Shown here piece by piece: positions 35,517 to 42,823 of a stretch of DNA of 45,460 nt (position 1 is the stretch's first letter; every line of letters begins with the position of its first letter). The notes below the pieces were generated by a model. That model was given only the letters and a program-made list of their open reading frames with translations, searched no databases and was not told where the DNA came from. Source of the stretch: Lachnospiraceae bacterium UBA7143 (lineage in GTDB: Bacteria > Bacillota > Clostridia > Lachnospirales > Lachnospiraceae); assembly GCA_002491905.1 (NCBI GenBank), contig DKWV01000029.1:1-45460 (forward strand). Direction: 5' to 3'. The translations under genes were made by a program, and so were the position numbers.

Positions 35517-36218
35517 ATGCGGAAGAAAGACAAAAATAATGCACTGAACGGAACGGATTATCAGGATGCTTCACAGCTACAGGTTGTGACCATTGAGAAT
35601 GCGGTATATGTGATGATGAAAAATGACCTTGCTTTCATTTTGGCGGGGACTATCAATATGTACGAGCATCAGAGCACATACAATGCTAACATGCCCCTAC
35701 GGTTTCTGATTTATCTGGTTCAGGAGTATCAGAATCTTTTAGAGCCGGAGGAGCGGATTTTGAATCTTTCAGACGCATTCATCAGCCGGGAGCGTGAAGC
35801 GGACTTGGAATTGCGGGTTAGAATGCTCAACATCAACTACGGATATAACAGAGAGCTGATGGAGAAGTGCCGTGTTTTGAAAGAATACGCGATGTTTGTG
35901 GATATATCGCGGCAGTATATAGAGCAGGGGCTGCCAAGACAGGATGCGGTGGAAGATGCGATACAATATTGCATTGAGCAGAAAATTTTGGCAGAGACGC
36001 TTACTAAGTATCGAGCGGAGGTATTGGGAATGATATTGGAGGAGTTTGATAAGGATAAATATGAGCGGACGATTCGATCAGAGGGCAGAGAAGAGGGAGA
36101 GGAACGGGCAAATAAACTGATTATAGCGCTACTTGAGCAGAACCGTATAGAGGATTTGAAGCGTTCAACTCGAGACCCCCAATACCGGGAAGACTTATAC
36201 AGAGAATTTCATATCTAA
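35517..36218 (+). CDS. Rpn / PD-(D/E)XK transposase-like nuclease, internally shortened
   Basis: A 233-residue member of the family annotated as Rpn recombination-promoting nuclease or PD-(D/E)XK transposase. Family landmarks are ALNGTDY, TIENAVYVMMKNDLAF, the core MYEHQSTYNANMPLR holding the E-x-Q, LSDAF, and LMEKCRVLKEYAMFV followed by a helical C-terminal half with REEGEE. In relatives as I remember them, about 40 residues including a PTPxFVVFYNG-like strand separate MPLR from LSDAF; here only about 25 residues do and that motif is absent. The protein may be inactive or a decaying copy. ATG 35517 follows GGAGGAAA by 4 bases. It stands alone between a strong promoter and a terminator. Confidence 0.75.
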   Translation: MRKKDKNNALNGTDYQDASQLQVVTIENAVYVMMKNDLAFILAGTINMYEHQSTYNANMPLRFLIYLVQEYQNLLEPEERILNLSDAFISREREADLELRVRMLNINYGYNRELMEKCRVLKEYAMFVDISRQYIEQGLPRQDAVEDAIQYCIEQKILAETLTKYRAEVLGMILEEFDKDKYERTIRSEGREEGEERANKLIIALLEQNRIEDLKRSTRDPQYREDLYREFHI

Positions 36219-36224
36219 ATTTGA

Positions 36225-36272
36225 TCCCCGTGTTCATCGGTGTATATCCGCTGAGGACGGGGAAATATTTTT
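36225..36272 (+). terminator. Terminator-like structure after the Rpn-like gene
   Basis: TCCCCGT (36225-36231) pairs with ACGGGGA (36257-36263) around a 25-base region that can form its own short CGG/CCG stem; AATATTTTT follows. It is a reasonable intrinsic terminator. Confidence 0.5.
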
Positions 36273-36314
36273 AAAATACATATCATTATTTTCTTAGTCT
36301 TCCAATTTTTTAAG

Positions 36315-36343
36315 TGTACAGCCTTCCATTTTTCGGTTATAAT
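36315..36343 (+). promoter_or_regulatory. Promoter of the DUF3048-xpaC-telA unit
   Basis: A perfect TATAAT (36338-36343) lies 17 bases after TGTACA (36315-36320). The leader of about 120 bases contains an inverted repeat (CATATAC/GTATATG, 36359-36380) and a tandem repeat before the ribosome binding site. Confidence 0.6.
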
Positions 36344-36436
36344 AAAAGTGTTTATGCGCCATATACTAATTGGTGTATATGCTTCGGCATGATGTATGAT
36401 TCACCGATATAGACAAAAAGCGTGGAACGTTGGGAC

Positions 36437-36460
36437 AACGTAGGAAAGAACGTAGGAAAG
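36437..36460 (+). repeat. Tandem 12-base repeat at the ribosome binding region
   Basis: Two perfect adjacent copies of AACGTAGGAAAG end 8 bases before the start codon at 36469. Each carries a Shine-Dalgarno-like AGGAAAG, and the true site AGAGGGA follows the second copy. Confidence 0.6.
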
Positions 36461-36468
36461 AGGGAAAC

Positions 36469-37668
36469 ATGATTCGAAAGAAAATAACTTTACTGAGTAT
36501 AACGGTTTTATGTCTGACATTTCTGCTGACGGGCTGCGCGAAAGCGCAGGATCAGGCGGAAGAGCCTGCGCCGCCGCAGTTGGAGATCGAGCCGATTGAG
36601 CCGGAAGAACCCGAAGAGCAGGTTGTGGAGGAGGAGCCGGAAGAAGAGGAGCCTGACTCCCTCGTGATTGAAGAGCGGGTGGAAAAAGACGGAAAAATTC
36701 AGAGCTATCTGACCGGCCAGTGGACGGATGTAAAGCAGGCGAAGAGAAGGCCCATTGCCGTGATGATACCCAATAATGCGCCTGCTCTGCCGCAGTACGG
36801 GCTTTCCCGCGCAGGGATTATATATGAGGCGCCGGTGGAGGGACGTATCACCCGTCTGATGGGTGTGTTTGAAGATTTTGATGATCTGGATCGGATCGGA
36901 CCTGTCCGGTCGAGCCGGGATTATTACGTTTATACGGCTATGGGATACGAGGCTATTTACTGTAACTGGGGATTGGCCGTGCCTTATGTGGAGGAACTGA
37001 TCAACCGCCCGAATTATTATAATGTCAGTGCGGCGGTGGTAGGTATCCACAACCCGGCGGACGAGGCGTTTGGAAGGCATAAACGCCCCGGCTATGCGAC
37101 AGAGTTTACGGGTTATCTCTTTATTGACGGACTTTTCAAAGCGGTGGACAGACTTGGGTATGACTGGAATTATGACGATAAGTACGTGCCGCCATTCCTC
37201 TTTGCGGCGGATGATGTGAGAGCGGAGTATGCGGAAAATGAGGAGGCGTCCTATATTTACCCGGGCGGAAAGTCCTCGAGCAATTCCGGCGGATACGGTG
37301 CGTACCATCCTTATTTTGAGTACCATGAGGACGATCAGCTCTACTACCGTTATCAGGACGGCAAGAAGCAGATTGACGAGCTTACAGGCGATCAGCTTAC
37401 CGTCAGCAATGTGGTGTTCCAGTACTGCCACGGGGAAGTAAGGGATGATCACGATTACCTTGCTTTTGGTGTGCACGGTGAGGGCGACGCCATTGTCTTT
37501 ACGAACGGCAGGGTGATAAAGGGCACCTGGAAACGTTTTGACGGGGATTTTACGCCTGCGAAGTTCTATGACGAGGCGGGCGAGGAGATTGTCTTTAATC
37601 AGGGAAGCACCTGGATATGTAATATCTGGGAAGAATATGGAGAGTTCGTGGAGTATGGACAAGAATGA
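36469..37668 (+). CDS. DUF3048 (YerB-like) lipoprotein
   Basis: A 399-residue lipoprotein with signal sequence and lipobox LLTGC (lipid cysteine near residue 23), followed by a Glu/Pro-rich linker (residues 28-65). The DUF3048 domain begins near RRPIAVMIPNNAPALPQYGL and includes GIIYEAPVEGRITRL, DRIGPVRSSRDYYVY and a later VSNVVFQYC. Proteins of this family sit on the outer face of the membrane; their function is unknown. The start at 36469 (MIRKKI) is chosen because AGAGGGA precedes it and it gives a proper signal sequence. Its 3' end overlaps the next gene by 14 bases. Confidence 0.9.
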   Translation: MIRKKITLLSITVLCLTFLLTGCAKAQDQAEEPAPPQLEIEPIEPEEPEEQVVEEEPEEEEPDSLVIEERVEKDGKIQSYLTGQWTDVKQAKRRPIAVMIPNNAPALPQYGLSRAGIIYEAPVEGRITRLMGVFEDFDDLDRIGPVRSSRDYYVYTAMGYEAIYCNWGLAVPYVEELINRPNYYNVSAAVVGIHNPADEAFGRHKRPGYATEFTGYLFIDGLFKAVDRLGYDWNYDDKYVPPFLFAADDVRAEYAENEEASYIYPGGKSSSNSGGYGAYHPYFEYHEDDQLYYRYQDGKKQIDELTGDQLTVSNVVFQYCHGEVRDDHDYLAFGVHGEGDAIVFTNGRVIKGTWKRFDGDFTPAKFYDEAGEEIVFNQGSTWICNIWEEYGEFVEYGQE

Positions 37669-38926
37669 GTGGTACCGGGCCGGAGAGGACATTCGGGATC
37701 AGGTACAGCAGGCTGTGGAGTCGGGTGATTTTACGAACCTTGGAAAAAATATCGGCGATACGGTGAATGAAACCATAAACCGTACCATGCGGGAAGTAAA
37801 CCGCACCGTGGGGACGGTGGGAGAGAGTGTAAACCGGGCAGTCAATGACGTGGGAAACGGCATAGGCCGCGCGGTGGAGACGATGGGCGGGAGCATAAGC
37901 CATGCGGCGGGAGGCTTGGGCGGCAACGCAGGCCGTGCGCCGGTAAGCCCCTACGCTTCCAGTCCCTTGTACAGGCGGCCCAATACCAGACCGGACACCA
38001 GATTGTTCCAGAGTACGCCCAAAGGCACGGTGTCCGGCGTGGTGTGCATGGGAGCAGGTTACGGCGTAATGGGCATATCTGCGCTCGCATTGATCGGCTC
38101 AGTAGGAGAATTAGCGGCTTATTCGGCTTCTGTGGTTCCGGTGATTGTATCGGGTATATTTACCGCGGCGGGATTGTGGCTCGGCTGCCACGGGTCAAGG
38201 CTGGCCGGCCGGGCGAAACGTTACAAAAGATATGTGGGCATGGTAAAGGACAAGCTGTACTGTTCCGTTCAGGAGATGGCGCAGCGGACGGGAAAAAGCG
38301 AGCGGTTTATTGTAAAGGACTTGCGCCGGATGATTCAGCTCGGTATGTTCAAACAGGCGCATCTGGATCAGAAACAGACCTGTCTGATTGCCAGCGACGC
38401 GATGTACGACCAGTATATGCTTACCCAGAAAAATTATGAGGAGGAGCAGAAAAAGCTGGAGGTTGAAAAGCTGGCCGACGAGCGCAGACAGGCGGAAAAG
38501 GAGCGTCTGGGTGAGGCTGCGGAGGTGATCGAGGAAGGCAAAGGCTACGTGCGCCTGATCAGGCAGTGCAACGATGAGATTCCCGGCGAGGAAATGTCGG
38601 ATAAGCTGGATCGTCTGGAGCTTCTGGTCACGAGGATTTTCGATCAGGTGGAGAAGGAGCCGGAGCTTGCATCGGAGCTTAGAAAGATGCTGAGTTTTTA
38701 TCTGCCCACCACGAAAAAGCTTCTGGAGGCGTACCGCGATCTGGACGGGCAGCATTTGGATCTGTCTAACGTGGAGCAGACGAAGCGGGAGATCGAGACG
38801 GCGGTTGACAATATCAACGAGGCTTTTGAAAAGTTTCTGGATGAGCTGTTCCGGGAAAAGGCGTGGGATATCCAGTCGGATATCTCGGCGTTACATACGA
38901 TACTGAAGCAGGACGGATACTTATAA
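37655..38926 (+). CDS. XpaC-like protein (5-bromo-4-chloroindolyl phosphate hydrolysis family)
   Basis: A 423-residue protein. The N-terminal 115 residues form a low-complexity amphipathic region with repeated NxTxxREVNRTVG/ESVNRAV units. Two hydrophobic segments follow (about 130-175; GVMGISALALIGSVGELAAY and SVVPVIVSGIFTAAGLWLG), then a winged-helix-like segment (SVQEMAQRTGKSERFIVKDL) and a long coiled-coil C terminus. The name comes from Bacillus XpaC, whose biochemical role remains unclear. It starts inside the DUF3048 gene and is followed by TelA, the usual partner in Firmicutes. The ATG at 37655 is preceded by GTGGAG; longer in-frame starts lie deep inside the upstream gene. Confidence 0.82.
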   Translation: MDKNEWYRAGEDIRDQVQQAVESGDFTNLGKNIGDTVNETINRTMREVNRTVGTVGESVNRAVNDVGNGIGRAVETMGGSISHAAGGLGGNAGRAPVSPYASSPLYRRPNTRPDTRLFQSTPKGTVSGVVCMGAGYGVMGISALALIGSVGELAAYSASVVPVIVSGIFTAAGLWLGCHGSRLAGRAKRYKRYVGMVKDKLYCSVQEMAQRTGKSERFIVKDLRRMIQLGMFKQAHLDQKQTCLIASDAMYDQYMLTQKNYEEEQKKLEVEKLADERRQAEKERLGEAAEVIEEGKGYVRLIRQCNDEIPGEEMSDKLDRLELLVTRIFDQVEKEPELASELRKMLSFYLPTTKKLLEAYRDLDGQHLDLSNVEQTKREIETAVDNINEAFEKFLDELFREKAWDIQSDISALHTILKQDGYL

Positions 38927-38928
38927 CA

Positions 38929-38974
38929 AATCGAGCGCATACACGCTCGATTGAGAGAATGCTTCGCATTCTCT
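38929..38974 (+). other. Two adjacent perfect hairpins between xpaC-like and telA
   Basis: Hairpin 1 has a 9-base-pair stem AATCGAGCG/CGCTCGATT (38929-38952) with a 6-base loop. Hairpin 2 has a 9-base-pair stem AGAGAATGC/GCATTCTCT (38954-38974) with loop TTC. They fill most of the 71-base gap and end 23 bases before telA. No T-tract follows, so an RNA-processing, stability or palindromic-repeat role is more likely than termination. Confidence 0.75.
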
Positions 38975-38997
38975 GCAAAAAATTAGAGGAGGAAAAT

Positions 38998-40152
38998 ATG
39001 AGCGAGATTGACATGATGGAGCAGCAGGCGCCGACTCTGGTGTTCGGGGAAGTGGAGGATGCAGTGAAGGACAAGCAGCCTCTGGCGGAGATCCCGCAGG
39101 CGAAAGAGCTTAAGGATGATTTGGACGATTCGGTTTTGAGCGACGAGGAGAGGCGGCAGGTGGACGAGTTTGCGAAGCAGATTGACCTGCACAATTCCAC
39201 GGCGATTTTACAGTACGGTGTGGGTACCCAGAAAAAGATGGCGGACTTTTCCGGCAATGCGTTGGAGAATGTCAAGACGAAGGATCTGGGTGAGGTCGGC
39301 GACATGCTCTCTGATGTGGTGACACAGCTTAAAGGTTTTGATGAGGAGGAGAAAGGCTTTCTTGGCATTTTTAAGAAGCCCGCGCAGAAGCTGGAAACCA
39401 TGAAGGCGAAATACTCCAGGGCGGAGACGAATGTCAACAAGATCTGCGAAGCGTTAGAGGATAATCAGGTGCAGCTTTTAAAGGACATCTCCATTCTGGA
39501 TAAGATGTACGATCTGAACCTGACTTACTTTAAAGAACTGTCCATGTACATACTGGCAGGCAAAAAGAAACTTGCCGAGACAAGAGAGACGGAACTGCCA
39601 CAGCTTCTGGAGAAGGCGAAAGCGAGCGGCCTGCCTGAGGACGCGCAGGCGGCAAGAGACCTGGAGGCTCTGTGCGATCGCTTTGAGAAAAAGCTGCATG
39701 ATCTGGAGCTTACCAGAGTGGTGTCCATTCAGACTGCGCCCCAGATCAGACTGGTGCAGAGCAGCGATACCATGATGGTCGAGAAAATCCAGTCTACTAT
39801 TGTGAATACCATTCCTCTCTGGAAGAGCCAGATGGTGCTTGCGCTGGGTGTGACGCACGCAGAGCAGGCGGCGAGGGCGCAGAGGGAAGTGTCCGATATG
39901 ACCAACGAGCTTCTGAAGAAAAACGCGGAGGTGCTGAAGGTTTCCGCGATTGAGAGCGCGAAGGAGTCAGAGCGCGGCATCATTGACATGGAGACGTTAA
40001 AGACCACCAACGCGAACCTGATTTCCACGCTGGATGAGGTGATGAAGATCCAGGCTGACGGCAGGGAGAAGAGAAGGGCTGCAGAGGAAGAGATGCGCAC
40101 GATGGAAAACGAGTTAAAGACGAAGCTCTTGGAGCTCAGTGAAAGGAAGTAA
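38998..40152 (+). CDS. telA: Toxic anion resistance protein, TelA family
   Basis: A 384-residue cytoplasmic, almost wholly helical protein of the TelA/YaaN family, linked by homology to tellurite and cell-envelope stress tolerance; its molecular action is unknown. Recognisable stretches include SGNALENVKTKDLGEVGDML, FLGIFKKPAQKLETMKAKYS, LYMDILAGKKKL-like MYILAGKKKLAETRE, and the conserved C-terminal LRRETLLL-equivalent VEKIQSTIVNTIPLWKSQMV with LLKKNAEVLK. ATG 38998 is preceded by GAGGAGG, an excellent site; the frame is open further upstream only through the hairpins. It follows the xpaC-like gene, a conserved pairing. It is 8 bases before prmA. Confidence 0.9.
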   Translation: MSEIDMMEQQAPTLVFGEVEDAVKDKQPLAEIPQAKELKDDLDDSVLSDEERRQVDEFAKQIDLHNSTAILQYGVGTQKKMADFSGNALENVKTKDLGEVGDMLSDVVTQLKGFDEEEKGFLGIFKKPAQKLETMKAKYSRAETNVNKICEALEDNQVQLLKDISILDKMYDLNLTYFKELSMYILAGKKKLAETRETELPQLLEKAKASGLPEDAQAARDLEALCDRFEKKLHDLELTRVVSIQTAPQIRLVQSSDTMMVEKIQSTIVNTIPLWKSQMVLALGVTHAEQAARAQREVSDMTNELLKKNAEVLKVSAIESAKESERGIIDMETLKTTNANLISTLDEVMKIQADGREKRRAAEEEMRTMENELKTKLLELSERK

Positions 40153-40160
40153 GGCGATCC

Positions 40161-41147
40161 ATGAAGTGGATGAAGTTTAGGATAAAGACGGTCGTGGAGG
40201 CGGAGGATATCATTATCAGCGAACTCTACGACAGAGGGCTTGAGGGGGCGCAGATTGAGGATAAAGTGCCCCTTTCGCCTTTGGAGAAAGAGCAGATGTT
40301 TGTGGATATTCTGCCGGAGGGCGAAGCGGATGACGGCGTTGCGTACCTCAGTTTTTTTGTGGAGGAGAGGGAGGACGGTTCTCTCGACCTGAACGGAGAG
40401 ACTGCGGACAGGGAGAGCGTGCTTGCGAGAATCGAGGAGGCTCTGGCAGAGGTGCGGCTGTTTATGGAGATCGGCGAGGGAATCATCACTGTGTCCGAGA
40501 CAGAAGATATTGACTGGATCAATAACTGGAAACAGTATTTTCATCAGTTTTACATAGATGATCTTCTGGTGATTCCCTCCTGGGAGGAAGTAAAGGAGGA
40601 AGACCGGGACAGGAAGATTCTGCATATTGACCCAGGCACGGCCTTTGGAACGGGGATGCACGAGACGACAAGGCTTTGTATCGGGCAGATCAAAAAGCAT
40701 CTGACGGCGGACACAGAGCTTTTGGATGTGGGAACGGGCAGTGGTATTCTGTCCATTGTCGCGCTCATGTACGGGGCGAAACATGCCGTGGGTACGGATC
40801 TGGATCCCTGCGCGGTGGAGGCTGTGGCGCAGAACAAGGAGGCCAACGCCATTTCCGCGGGCGATTTTGAATTGTTTATCGGCAATATTATTACAGAAAA
40901 GGAAGTGCAGGACAGGGTTGGTTACGGGTGTTATGATATTGTTGTGGCAAACATTCTGGCAGATGTGCTTGTGCCGCTGACACCGGTCATTGTAAACTGC
41001 CTGAAACCGGGCGGCGTCTATATTACCTCCGGCATCATTGAGGGCAGGGAAGAGCTGGTGGTGCGGGCCTGCCAGGCGGCGGGACTTACGGTTCTGGAAG
41101 TAAACGCCCTGGGCGAGTGGCGGTCTGTGACGGCGCAGAAAAAATGA
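40161..41147 (+). CDS. prmA: Ribosomal protein L11 methyltransferase
   Basis: S-adenosylmethionine-dependent enzyme that trimethylates ribosomal protein L11 in the cytoplasm. The 328-residue protein has an N-terminal substrate-recognition domain (1-130, WMKFRIKTVVEAEDI). The methyltransferase domain shows DPGTAFGTGMHETTRLC, motif I LLDVGTGSGILSI near residue 187, GTDLDPCAVEAV and the catalytic-region VVANILADVLVPL. It begins 8 bases after telA and uses GGAAGTAAGG upstream. In many Firmicutes prmA directly follows dnaJ; here it is separated from it by about 23 kb. Confidence 0.97.
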   Translation: MKWMKFRIKTVVEAEDIIISELYDRGLEGAQIEDKVPLSPLEKEQMFVDILPEGEADDGVAYLSFFVEEREDGSLDLNGETADRESVLARIEEALAEVRLFMEIGEGIITVSETEDIDWINNWKQYFHQFYIDDLLVIPSWEEVKEEDRDRKILHIDPGTAFGTGMHETTRLCIGQIKKHLTADTELLDVGTGSGILSIVALMYGAKHAVGTDLDPCAVEAVAQNKEANAISAGDFELFIGNIITEKEVQDRVGYGCYDIVVANILADVLVPLTPVIVNCLKPGGVYITSGIIEGREELVVRACQAAGLTVLEVNALGEWRSVTAQKK

Positions 41148-41155
41148 GGCAGAAT

Positions 41156-41701
41156 ATGAAAAAAACGGAAGAAAAATTTGGAATGGTGCTGCTTAGAAAT
41201 CTGGCAGGCGTGCTGGCGATTGTGTGGATGTGCGTTATTTTTGCTTTTTCTGCCCAGACAAAGGAGGAGTCAGGCGCGGTGAGTGAGAGTTTCACCTACC
41301 ACATGGTAAGTTCCACCAGAACATTCTTTCATTTGGATTTAAGCGATGCGCGGGTGAAGGAGATTGCGGATACCATAGAGGGGCTTGTCAGAAAGGCGGC
41401 CCATATGACGGAGTATGGACTCTTGTCTATCCTCCTCTACATATGGATCGGGCAGTGGGAGATGAGTTTCCTGCGGAGGAGCGGGACTGCGGTCGGCGCC
41501 ACCGCAGTCTATGCCGCCACGGACGAGATCCATCAGCTCTTTGTGGCGGGCCGTTCAGGACGGTTTTCGGATGTGTGTATCGACAGTGCGGGCGCCCTGG
41601 CGGGGGTGCTTGTATTTGCCCTGCTGGTGCGGATTGTGAAACGCGTGCGGGCGCGGCGGCTGAAACGGGAACTGCACGCGCAACTGGATCAGGAGGCGTA
41701 G
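41156..41701 (+). CDS. VanZ family membrane protein
   Basis: A 181-residue membrane protein of the VanZ-like family, whose founding member affects teicoplanin resistance; the normal function is unknown. Helix 1 (LAGVLAIVWMCVIFAFSAQ) is followed by an extracellular loop, then VRKAAHMTEYGLLSILLYIW, TAVGATAVYAATDEIHQLF (the DEIHQ motif typical of the family), GRFSDVCIDSAGALAGVLVF and a basic cytoplasmic tail. The start at 41156 has TGAGGC 6 bases upstream. ATG 41144, which overlaps the prmA stop as ATGA, is an equally possible start adding four residues. It lies between prmA and rsmE. Confidence 0.88.
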   Translation: MKKTEEKFGMVLLRNLAGVLAIVWMCVIFAFSAQTKEESGAVSESFTYHMVSSTRTFFHLDLSDARVKEIADTIEGLVRKAAHMTEYGLLSILLYIWIGQWEMSFLRRSGTAVGATAVYAATDEIHQLFVAGRSGRFSDVCIDSAGALAGVLVFALLVRIVKRVRARRLKRELHAQLDQEA

Positions 41702-41799
41702 TGATTTTGGGAATATAAGCTTTCCCGGGAAGCCCTGGCTCTATGTTGGGGAGCGCTGTCAGAATTGTCATTTTCCGGGTATGTTTGAGGAAGGCAAAT

Positions 41800-42537
41800 A
41801 TGTATCAGTTTTTTGTGGAGCCGTCACAGATTCAGGATAAAAAAGTGATTATTACAGGCGGAGACGTCAACCATATAAAAAATGTGCTGCGCCTGAAGGC
41901 CGGTGAGGAGATCGCGGTAAAGAACGGCGTGGACGGAAAGGAATACCGCTGCGGGATTGAAGAATTCGCGCAGGATCAGGTGATTTGTTCCCTGCGTTTT
42001 GTCAGGGAAGAGGGGGTGGAACTGCCCTCTAAAATTTATCTATTTCAGGGGATTCCCAAAGCGGATAAAATGGAACTGATCGTCCAGAAGGCTGTGGAAC
42101 TTGGCGTATTCGAGGTAATTCCGGTGGCCGTGAAGCGGTGTGTGGTGAAACTGGACGAGAAAAAGGCGCAGGCAAAAGTGAACCGCTGGCAGGGTATTGC
42201 GGAGGCGGCGGCTAAACAGTGCAAAAGGGGAATTATTCCCGTGGTGAAGGAGCCGATGAACATGAAGGAGGCGGCGGCCTATGCACGGGGGATGGATGTA
42301 AAGCTGATTCCCTATGAGCTTGCGGAGGATATGGCCCACACGAAAAAAATTATTGAGGCGGTACGTCCCGGCGAGAGCGTTGCGGTCTTTATCGGTCCGG
42401 AGGGCGGTTTCGAGCAGAGTGAGGTGGCGGAGGCGGTCAGGGCTGGCATAGAACCGATCACTATGGGGAAGAGGATCCTGCGCACCGAGACGGCGGGCCT
42501 TACGCTCCTCTCCTGGCTGATGTACCATTTGGAGTAG
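41800..42537 (+). CDS. rsmE: 16S rRNA (uracil-1498-N3)-methyltransferase
   Basis: SPOUT-class enzyme that methylates U1498 of 16S rRNA in the 30S subunit. The 245-residue protein has an N-terminal PUA-like domain (MYQFFVEPSQI, HIKNVLRLKAGEEI) and a C-terminal knotted domain with KADKMELIVQKAVELGV, IGPEGGFEQSEV and LGKRILRTETA-like MGKRILRTETAGL, all hallmarks of RsmE. ATG 41800 follows GAGGAAGG. An in-frame ATG at 41743 would add 19 residues without a ribosome binding site. It is in the usual prmA-rsmE order, with the vanZ-like gene inserted between. Confidence 0.96.
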   Translation: MYQFFVEPSQIQDKKVIITGGDVNHIKNVLRLKAGEEIAVKNGVDGKEYRCGIEEFAQDQVICSLRFVREEGVELPSKIYLFQGIPKADKMELIVQKAVELGVFEVIPVAVKRCVVKLDEKKAQAKVNRWQGIAEAAAKQCKRGIIPVVKEPMNMKEAAAYARGMDVKLIPYELAEDMAHTKKIIEAVRPGESVAVFIGPEGGFEQSEVAEAVRAGIEPITMGKRILRTETAGLTLLSWLMYHLE

Positions 42538-42619
42538 GCAATGAGCAGTGCGCAGACATAGAAAGATGCGGAGTGGGGAGCTTGCTCACCGAAACGCATA
42601 TCTCTATGGATGCATAGGG

Positions 42620-42650
42620 GTGCTAAGCGCCGGTGGCGCTTGCTTAGCAC
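42620..42650 (+). other. Strong hairpin in the rsmE-desulfurase gap
   Basis: GTGCT-AAGCGCC pairs with GGCGCTT-(GCTT)-AGCAC around loop GGT; the GCTT insert looks like a small duplication in the 3' arm. No T-tract follows, so it is not a typical terminator. Confidence 0.6.
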
Positions 42651-42684
42651 GGACCGAAGCGGAGCGTAGACAGCCCGTCAGCGA

Positions 42685-42769
42685 GATGAAGCGAAGCGGA
42701 ATCGAGCTGGCACTGCTTGAGAAAACTGGACTGTTATGATGAAACGAAGTGGAATCGGGCTGGCACTGC
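42685..42769 (+). repeat. 32-base imperfect direct repeat (two copies)
   Basis: Copy 1 is 42685-42716 and copy 2 is 42738-42769; they differ at only 3 of 32 positions and share the end GCTGGCACTGC. They are 21 bases apart in the 286-base noncoding gap between rsmE and the cysteine desulfurase gene. The surrounding sequence (42548-42680) contains further short GAAGCGGA-type motifs and hairpins. It looks like a repetitive intergenic element rather than a gene. Confidence 0.75.
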
Positions 42770-42823
42770 CGAAGATAAAAGACATATATTAAAGATATAG
42801 GGTTTAGGAAGGAAATAACGGCA

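Noticed and set aside
36508..37692. Long open frame of 394 codons on the minus strand opposite the DUF3048 gene
   Set aside because: It is fully antisense to a well-supported lipoprotein gene, has no good ribosome binding site, and its Arg/His/Leu/Ile-rich composition is that of an antisense shadow.
17052..40160. Prophage or integrative element
   Set aside because: No integrase, recombinase, capsid, portal, relaxase or flanking long direct repeats were seen; the only mobile-type gene is the Rpn-like fragment.
42548..42739. 63-codon plus-strand frame in the rsmE-desulfurase gap
   Set aside because: It runs through hairpins and one copy of the 32-base direct repeat, has no ribosome binding site, and its sequence looks like translated repeat.
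42685..42769. Possible CRISPR array from two 32-base repeats with a 21-base spacer
   Set aside because: Only two imperfect copies, a short spacer and no cas genes nearby; a duplicated intergenic element is more likely.
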